Source: Seison nebaliae
Taxonomy: Eukaryota > Rotifera > Pararotatoria > Seisonacea > Seisonidae
Direction: 5' to 3'
NCBI GenBank assembly: GCA_023231475.1
Contig: JALJEE010002031.1
Location: 1-53,890, forward strand
DNA: 53,890 nucleotides
Position numbers and translations under genes: made by a program. Below, in pieces: positions 48,421 to 53,890 of the stretch. Position 1 is the stretch's first letter, and the number at the start of each line of letters is the position of its first letter. The notes beneath the pieces were generated by a model. It was not told where the DNA came from, did not search any database, and saw only the letters and a program-made list of their open reading frames with translations.

Positions 48421-50103
48421 ATGGCAAATTGTTTCTTTTTTGTTTTATCCAATCTTATTATTTTTGTATCATGTTCGTATTCTCCTCGTGATATAAAAAA
48501 AAAACATCCTGAAGGACATGTGACAAGTCCCAAAATTTCAACAATCAGTCCACATGTTTATGATAAAGATTTTATTGTTACTCCAGCAGATCATGGAGTT
48601 TTTGTAGATATTAGAGGACAGGCAATCGATTCCGAACCTCCAAGAGTGGATGCTAGTACTAATACTGTGAAGGGGAATAATGCTTATGTGCACGATCAGA
48701 GTGAAAGAAAAAAATATCCTGAAGGACGTCTCCAATTTTCAAGAATCAATACACATTTTGATAAAGATTTTATTGTTACTCCAGCAGATCATGGAGTTTT
48801 TGTCGATTTTAGAGGAGATGCACCAGATCTCAATATTGAGTCTAAAAGTTCTGTGCACGATCTAGAACCACCAGTTCCACACTTCCAGACAAAATCTTTA
48901 CAACCCTCTCCAGTCGCTAAGCAACAATCGAGATGTCGAAGTGTTACAGGAGATTGTGGTGATATAATAAACATTCCCCTTGAAGTAGAAAATAGTTACA
49001 CTCAAACACCTTCAAGTAATTCATTATCAAGGAGAATTATCAAGAGCATTGCAGCAACACCTAGAAAAGTACAATCGAAAGTTCGTTTGATGTTACATCG
49101 TGAAACAATTGACACTTCCCGAAAAGACGGTTCGAAGAACAAGTACGGAGAGTACGATTCACCGAATTTTGAGCAATTCGAAAAAGATAATCCAAATGGA
49201 CCTCCTGCCACAGTCTTCCGTGACTTATATCCAGCGCCACCATTAAAGGATGAAAAAAGACGGATATCATATAGTCGTGCTTACAATTTTGTTAATGTCG
49301 AAAAATCTAATTTGAGAGCTCGTCGAAAGAATTGTATATTACCTAATTCGATGATAGGTCAACAATTTGAAGTGTTGGAAGAAAATAAATGGCAATCACA
49401 TTGGGATGGTTTCACTTCATCAACAAAGGGTGTTCTAGAAATTTATTTCCTTCGTCATGGTCAGTACTTTACTGAGGAGAGACATCTTAATTCAGGATTA
49501 CTTACAGAACTCGGCTTCTTTCAAACGGTCTCAGCCGGTGATCATTATAAGCAGAAGGATATACGATTTGATAAGATTTTTGTATCGACAGTTCCCCGTG
49601 CAATTCATTCAGCTTTGGCAGTAGCATTGGGTATGTTGAAGGATGTTATAAAAGTAATGACTGAAGTAGAAGAATATTATAAGTATTCTATAAACAAAGT
49701 GGACTCAGGTGAAACTAGAGTTTTGTGGGAAGAAGTTTTCAAATTATGGAATACTCCATCATTTTACATTCAAAGTAGTTTGATACGAGAACAATATCCT
49801 GTTCAATATTCTCCTTTCTCCAATGGGAATATCAAGCCAAATGATTCAAGATTCCTTTTAGAAGAATTCCTCATACAACATCTTCATCGAGTCTATGAAA
49901 GTCAAAGATATTTAGTCATAGCTCATGCTAATGTTAATCGTTATCTTATTCTACGATTACTCCAATTAACTCCATCGGCCTTTATACGAATAACTTTAGA
50001 TCATGGCAGTACCAGTATTGTTCGCGTTCTCGGTAATGGCAAAGTGATTTTAAGACAACTAAATATTAACCAATATATCCCTGCTTCGATGACAACGAGA
50101 TAA
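48421..50103 (+). CDS. PGAM5: PGAM5-like histidine phosphatase
   Basis: Single exon, 560 residues, about twice the usual PGAM5. PGAM5 is a mitochondrial membrane Ser/Thr phosphatase of the phosphoglycerate mutase fold. The catalytic core lies at about 340-555: FLRHGQY (Arg345, His346), STVPRAIHSA (Arg393), an acidic TEVEEYY, and AHANVNRYLI (His502), matching the RHS, SMTRA and HANVIRY blocks of PGAM5. WQSHWDG just before the core resembles its WDxNWD multimerisation motif. The N-terminus has a hydrophobic segment (CFFFVLSNLIIFVSC), then two copies of a 66-residue unit containing DKDFIVTPADHGVFVD, which I do not know from PGAM5. The first segment could be a membrane anchor or a signal peptide, so location is uncertain. 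Confidence 0.85.
   Translation: MANCFFFVLSNLIIFVSCSYSPRDIKKKHPEGHVTSPKISTISPHVYDKDFIVTPADHGVFVDIRGQAIDSEPPRVDASTNTVKGNNAYVHDQSERKKYPEGRLQFSRINTHFDKDFIVTPADHGVFVDFRGDAPDLNIESKSSVHDLEPPVPHFQTKSLQPSPVAKQQSRCRSVTGDCGDIINIPLEVENSYTQTPSSNSLSRRIIKSIAATPRKVQSKVRLMLHRETIDTSRKDGSKNKYGEYDSPNFEQFEKDNPNGPPATVFRDLYPAPPLKDEKRRISYSRAYNFVNVEKSNLRARRKNCILPNSMIGQQFEVLEENKWQSHWDGFTSSTKGVLEIYFLRHGQYFTEERHLNSGLLTELGFFQTVSAGDHYKQKDIRFDKIFVSTVPRAIHSALAVALGMLKDVIKVMTEVEEYYKYSINKVDSGETRVLWEEVFKLWNTPSFYIQSSLIREQYPVQYSPFSNGNIKPNDSRFLLEEFLIQHLHRVYESQRYLVIAHANVNRYLILRLLQLTPSAFIRITLDHGSTSIVRVLGNGKVILRQLNINQYIPASMTTR
48557..48816 (+). repeat. Intragenic tandem duplication, 198 bp period
   Basis: The sequence around ATAAAGATTTTATTGTTACT recurs 198 bp later within the PGAM5-like gene, with only a few changes over about 60 bases, keeping frame. 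It duplicates the unit containing TPADHGVFVD. The high nucleotide identity suggests a recent duplication or gene conversion. Confidence 0.9.
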
Positions 50104-50301
50104 GCACCAATAAAATGAACCACAACCTAATTTTCATCTTCTTTTTAAACTGATAAATTTGTAGAAAAGTGAATTTGAAATGGCAGAAAAGTGTTAAATA
50201 ATTTTGACATATTTTCAAATGTTAAGCAGATTGTTAGAAGAAAGAAAGATTCGAAAAAGAATTATTTCTTACAATATGAGATAACGAAGAGTTTCGATAA
50301 G

Positions 50302-53300
50302 ATGAAGGAATTATCTAACAAGAATTTAATTATGACAATTCTCAAAAAAGATTTTTTTCATTTTAATAAAATATTGAAAATTGAAGGAAATTCTACCGCT
50401 TCCAAACGCATTTTATCCATAACTCAATCATGGCACATGTTATCTGTGTGGTCGATAATTTCTTGGTTAATTGTCTTTATCTTCTCGATCATTGTGAAAG
50501 AGAAGAATTGGATAACGATAATTTTATTGATAATCAATTTGATTATTTGGATTTCTTTAATTTTTATATCAATTTATTTATATTTAAATGAGAACAACAA
50601 TAACAACAATCAGAAGAAGAAGAAGAATAATAATTTGATTAATAATTATGAGAATGATTATTTGGATTATAGTAATATTTTCAATAACAATAATAATAAT
50701 AATAATAATAGAATTCATCATGAATCGATAAGAAATATAATTTCAATAAAATTATTTGAAGAATTCTTCAATTTTTTCAATCTCTTCAACTTCATCGCAT
50801 ATATCATCTTTATTCTCATTTTTTCATTATTTCATATCTGGTTGAAGTTTGGTGGGAAGGAATTGGAGATATCAATCATTCTACAGATTTATCAAATAAT
50901 TTCTTTCATTTTCCATTTAGTTTTATTTCCAATAACATTTCCTGTTATTTGGTTCATTTTCCGTTTAATCACCGTCATCATTTACTATGAATTATCTCAT
51001 CAACATCAAAATGCGACATCTGTAAAAGAATTGTTGATGAATCTATTGATACGTTTCTGGAATTTATTCTCTCTTAAACGATCATCAGAATATAAAGAGA
51101 AATTAAAAGAATATCAATTATTCTCTCAATTTCTCCCCTTCTCATTGAGTATGATAACGAATGTGTGTTGTGATGAAAAACGTGGAATTTTAGCATCACC
51201 AAATTCTTCATTATTTCAACTCATTTTCCCTCAAATTGACAATGTCGAATCGACTGATAATGAGAAAGGTGAAATTCATGGTGAAAATGAAAAATCTTTT
51301 TTATTAGAAATTCTCAATATCGATCGACGTGATAAGAAATTACATTTCGAAGATGGACAATGGAGATATTTCTCTTCTCATTTGAAATGTTTCCGGAAAG
51401 TTTTCAATAAACAAAATTTGAAATTCCTTCGACGATTCATTCAATTGAATGATGTTTGTCTTTGTGAGATTGAAGAATTGTTAGATAGGACAAACGATCT
51501 TCAATCAACTTTATCGACATCGATTACGCCAATGAAAAAATGTTCAATTTCCTTTGTAAAAAAAATTATTTGTGAGGTTGACGAGAATCGTTTCAATCAG
51601 TTCTTTACAGTTATCGAAGACGAATCTAATTCTGCTTTCTCTATTGGCATTCTGTCGTTGGTGATGGATCGATGTAAATATTTCTGGGATGGAAATAATA
51701 TGGTAGAATTGGATAAAGAATTGAAACTTCATATCTTTGATCATTGTCAACAATTATTAATGAATCAAGAATGTAATGTTCATGCCATTTGTTACTCACC
51801 AATTCAAATGAATCAAATGGCAAAATCTTTAAAAGACTTTACGGAACTTCCTGTGAATTCCTCTCGATTCTTCCGATGGTTTCCACATGGTACCATATTG
51901 ATGGGAATCGTCATTACCAGTCATCGTCCGTTAGATAATATGATACTTCTCGTTCATCAATTACGTGAATTATTTATACGATTCATTTATTTCTCGGAAG
52001 AAACGACGATAAGAACAAATACATTCGCTTCGAAATTGGGTTTAGAAACCGGATGGAATTGTCATATTTGTTTGGATGAGAATGAAGATGATAATGAGAA
52101 GGAGATTGCTAATTTCGCGGATTTGCCACTTGGTGTATCGTCGATGAGAAATCATATTGCAAAGAAGGACAATGTTCCACTTCTAGTTTCGATTTTTAGT
52201 CAAACTACTGAGGAAAGTAGAAAGGAAATGATGAGAATTATGATCGAAAATTCTGAGAAACTTCTTCATTTGTCAAACGTAAATTTTTGTTGTCCGAACA
52301 ATTATGAGAATAGTGAACCATTCACTCATTTGAACTGTACTTTATCTCCGAAAGAAATTCATGATTGTTTAGCAGAAGTGAAAGAAGAAAAGAAGAGAAC
52401 GACCAACTCAAATAATTCTTATTCGATTCATCATTTTAATCAATCGTCCATCTACGAATTAATTGCACTCATTCATCATTCAAGATCATTAACTGAAATT
52501 TTCACTTCAACTTTCTATTTGTTTCTCCATCAACAATTTCTTCTATTTCTCTTCAATATCTTCCTCTTCATCTTATCACTCTCTCGATACTATTACAATT
52601 TGGAAAATACCAAGAGAAAGTTGAATAACAGACTATTCGAAACACATTTCATGAAATGTCTTACTTCTTATATTCCAACAATTGTATTCTGGTATTCCGT
52701 TACTCTGATTCCTTTACAAACAATATGTTTTTTCTTGTTTAAAATTTACCTGTACATTTATCAATGTTATCCATTGTTATATCGACCTCGTCCAATTATC
52801 AGATATGAGAGAGGAGATTCCCTTTTTCAAAATGAATCGGAGAATTGCAATGAAAATCTTCTCGAAAATAATATTCCGAGAGCTAATGTACAAATGACTG
52901 ATGAAATGTTGGAAGAAGATTTGATAGAACAAGTGAACAATCTTAGTCATTTGAATAAAAGTTGTCCATTAATTAATCGAATGAAACCGAGATCTCTAAT
53001 TTCCGTTTTCATATCATTTCTCATTCGATTCATCTTACCCGTTTTCCTCTTCGTCTCCTTTATTCTCCTCAAAATTACCGTGTCCAAATTATCGTGCGAA
53101 ATCGAAAGTGAAATTTTTTATATGAATCTTCTATTATATTTAATATTACTCGTTCTTTGGGAGGATATGTACAACGAACATTTCGATTGGAATAACTTTA
53201 AGAATTGTCCCAAATTTTCACTCATCATTTGGGCCTTCATATTTTTCCTTTCTGCTTTGGAAGTTCCGTTGTCCTACACCTTACAACCAGAAGAACCACC

Positions 53301-53457
53301 CAATATTTATTTATTTCTTCTCCTTCTCTTCTTTGCCCTATTTTATTTCATATCGTTGAAGCTCGTCAAATATTTCGAAACGAAAACTTTTAAAGATATT
53401 GAGGGAAGAGCTCGACTCGATTTCCAAACAAAATTGGGACTCAATTCACCTTTTTAA
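50302..53457 (+). CDS. TMEM94: TMEM94 (P-type ATPase-like ER membrane protein)
   Basis: Single exon. The frame is open from 50191, but the first in-frame ATG is 50302, giving 1051 residues (human about 1356). Human TMEM94 is an ER protein related to P-type ATPases and has been proposed to move Mg2+. Recognition rests on FASKLGLETGWNCHICL, KKDNVPLLVSIFSQTTEES and the C-terminal DFQTKLGLNSPF, all nearly identical to human. About ten hydrophobic spans are arranged as four near the N-terminus and six at the C-terminus. Between the first and second TM pairs there is only an Asn/Lys-rich linker, so the actuator-like domain with its EGDIIALRPG motif is missing. The DKQGIL block reads EKRGILASPN, with Glu292 at the Asp position. 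An upstream short exon supplying another start is possible. Confidence 0.93.
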   Translation: MKELSNKNLIMTILKKDFFHFNKILKIEGNSTASKRILSITQSWHMLSVWSIISWLIVFIFSIIVKEKNWITIILLIINLIIWISLIFISIYLYLNENNNNNNQKKKKNNNLINNYENDYLDYSNIFNNNNNNNNNRIHHESIRNIISIKLFEEFFNFFNLFNFIAYIIFILIFSLFHIWLKFGGKELEISIILQIYQIISFIFHLVLFPITFPVIWFIFRLITVIIYYELSHQHQNATSVKELLMNLLIRFWNLFSLKRSSEYKEKLKEYQLFSQFLPFSLSMITNVCCDEKRGILASPNSSLFQLIFPQIDNVESTDNEKGEIHGENEKSFLLEILNIDRRDKKLHFEDGQWRYFSSHLKCFRKVFNKQNLKFLRRFIQLNDVCLCEIEELLDRTNDLQSTLSTSITPMKKCSISFVKKIICEVDENRFNQFFTVIEDESNSAFSIGILSLVMDRCKYFWDGNNMVELDKELKLHIFDHCQQLLMNQECNVHAICYSPIQMNQMAKSLKDFTELPVNSSRFFRWFPHGTILMGIVITSHRPLDNMILLVHQLRELFIRFIYFSEETTIRTNTFASKLGLETGWNCHICLDENEDDNEKEIANFADLPLGVSSMRNHIAKKDNVPLLVSIFSQTTEESRKEMMRIMIENSEKLLHLSNVNFCCPNNYENSEPFTHLNCTLSPKEIHDCLAEVKEEKKRTTNSNNSYSIHHFNQSSIYELIALIHHSRSLTEIFTSTFYLFLHQQFLLFLFNIFLFILSLSRYYYNLENTKRKLNNRLFETHFMKCLTSYIPTIVFWYSVTLIPLQTICFFLFKIYLYIYQCYPLLYRPRPIIRYERGDSLFQNESENCNENLLENNIPRANVQMTDEMLEEDLIEQVNNLSHLNKSCPLINRMKPRSLISVFISFLIRFILPVFLFVSFILLKITVSKLSCEIESEIFYMNLLLYLILLVLWEDMYNEHFDWNNFKNCPKFSLIIWAFIFFLSALEVPLSYTLQPEEPPNIYLFLLLLFFALFYFISLKLVKYFETKTFKDIEGRARLDFQTKLGLNSPF

Positions 53458-53842
53458 TTCACAAAATATCTCTCCATTTCTTAAAGAAGGTTCGTTAGAG
53501 AATTCATAATTTTTTATTCGTCAAAAGTTTATTAGCCATTTATTGTATAATTAATAGAAATTTTGTTCATTAATTTTTTTAAAAATGTTTCTAATTTGTA
53601 AATTTTCTCTGTTTACTCTATTCCTTAATAGTTTTAATCCCTCAACGTAACGTCTTTATTCATTGACGAAGTTCTGAACTGTTCCGCTTCTCCTCTTGTT
53701 CATTTGGCCCGTGTCACAATTTCTACGATATCGGTAATTCTTAACTTCGATCATGGAATCTATAACTTCTTCTCCTTTTCATTCTTCCCCAATCAGCGAT
53801 GTTTTAGGCGTCTAAATCACCTAGATTTATTCATTATTATCT
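53458..53842. other. 3' flank of TMEM94
   Basis: AT-rich 3' UTR sequence. From about 53640 the composition becomes less AT-rich and one plus-strand frame is open for some 30 codons, but it lacks a usable splice site at its start. No gene is claimed. Confidence 0.4.
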
Positions 53843-53890
53843 TTATTCCTTTAGATGATCCGGACCATACAAGCGGGAGGAACCAGAGCC
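53843..53890 (-). CDS. Possible C-terminus of a gene beyond the right edge
   Basis: On the minus strand a frame enters from the window edge, reads GSGSSRLYGPDHLKE and stops at TAA (53843-53845), with AATAAA overlapping and just after it. It would converge on TMEM94. The plus strand is also open here after a TTTAG acceptor-like site, so the direction is not certain. Confidence 0.28.
   Translation of the reverse strand, partial: GSGSSRLYGPDHLKE

Noticed and set aside
50180-50229. Mini first exon MAEK joined to the TMEM94 frame
   Set aside because: No pair of donor and acceptor sites here restores the open frame, so the first in-frame ATG at 50302 was kept.
50302-53457. Reading the last gene as a true P-type ATPase
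   Set aside because: The C-terminal and central motifs match TMEM94, and no DKTGT phosphorylation site or intact ATPase signature is present.

Overview
This is an AT-rich piece of an animal nuclear genome. Metazoan-type genes (an ELK potassium channel with PAS, pore and CNBHD parts, whirlin, protein 4.1/coracle, NDR/tricornered kinase, phospholipid scramblase) place it in the Metazoa. Compact genes, many 40-60 bp introns, long Asn/Gln/His runs and A/T-ending codons suggest a small-genome invertebrate. I cannot name the phylum. Exon joins were made by eye, from frame continuity and from spacing known in each protein family, without transcript data.

Layout. 1-120: edge of a minus-strand gene with a membrane segment. 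769-842: tRNA-Ile. 1390-2000: two possible tiny secreted-peptide ORFs. 2126-4028: a TA-flanked inverted-repeat element holding a LINE-like fragment (minus strand) and a nested 217 bp MITE. 4153-4329: a hAT-type MITE with a perfect 8 bp target duplication. 4597-6435: a very divergent ubiquitin-specific protease with a polybasic CaaX-like tail. 6594-6673: tRNA-Leu. 7443-9899: Pumilio. 13487-20444: ELK channel. 20595-22683 (minus): catalase-like gene. 22938-25923: protein 4.1/coracle. 26098-27459: scramblase. 27967-29681 (minus): NDR kinase. 32597-33046: U1 snRNP protein C. 37641-40834: whirlin/dyschronic. 41327-42532 (minus): proteasome ATPase Rpt4. 43779-44606: SURF4. 45621-48131: Crooked neck. 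48421-50103: PGAM5-like phosphatase. 50302-53457: TMEM94. 53843-53890: possible end of another gene.

The genes are a mixed housekeeping, signalling and membrane set, not an operon. U1C and Crooked neck act in splicing. Rpt4 and the USP-like protein belong to the ubiquitin system. SURF4, TMEM94 and PGAM5 are organelle-membrane proteins.

Most unusual observations: (1) 36 of the 42 introns I could place begin GTT, not GTA/GTG, and the window also carries U1C, the protein that supports U1 pairing with the 5' splice site; (2) a USP-like protein that keeps Cys/His/Asn in family order and ends in a Ras-like polybasic CaaX tail; (3) a catalase whose catalytic Asn is Ser; (4) an ELK channel with a GYG filter in place of GFG; (5) a TMEM94 that seems to lack the actuator-like domain and has Glu at the DKxG aspartate.
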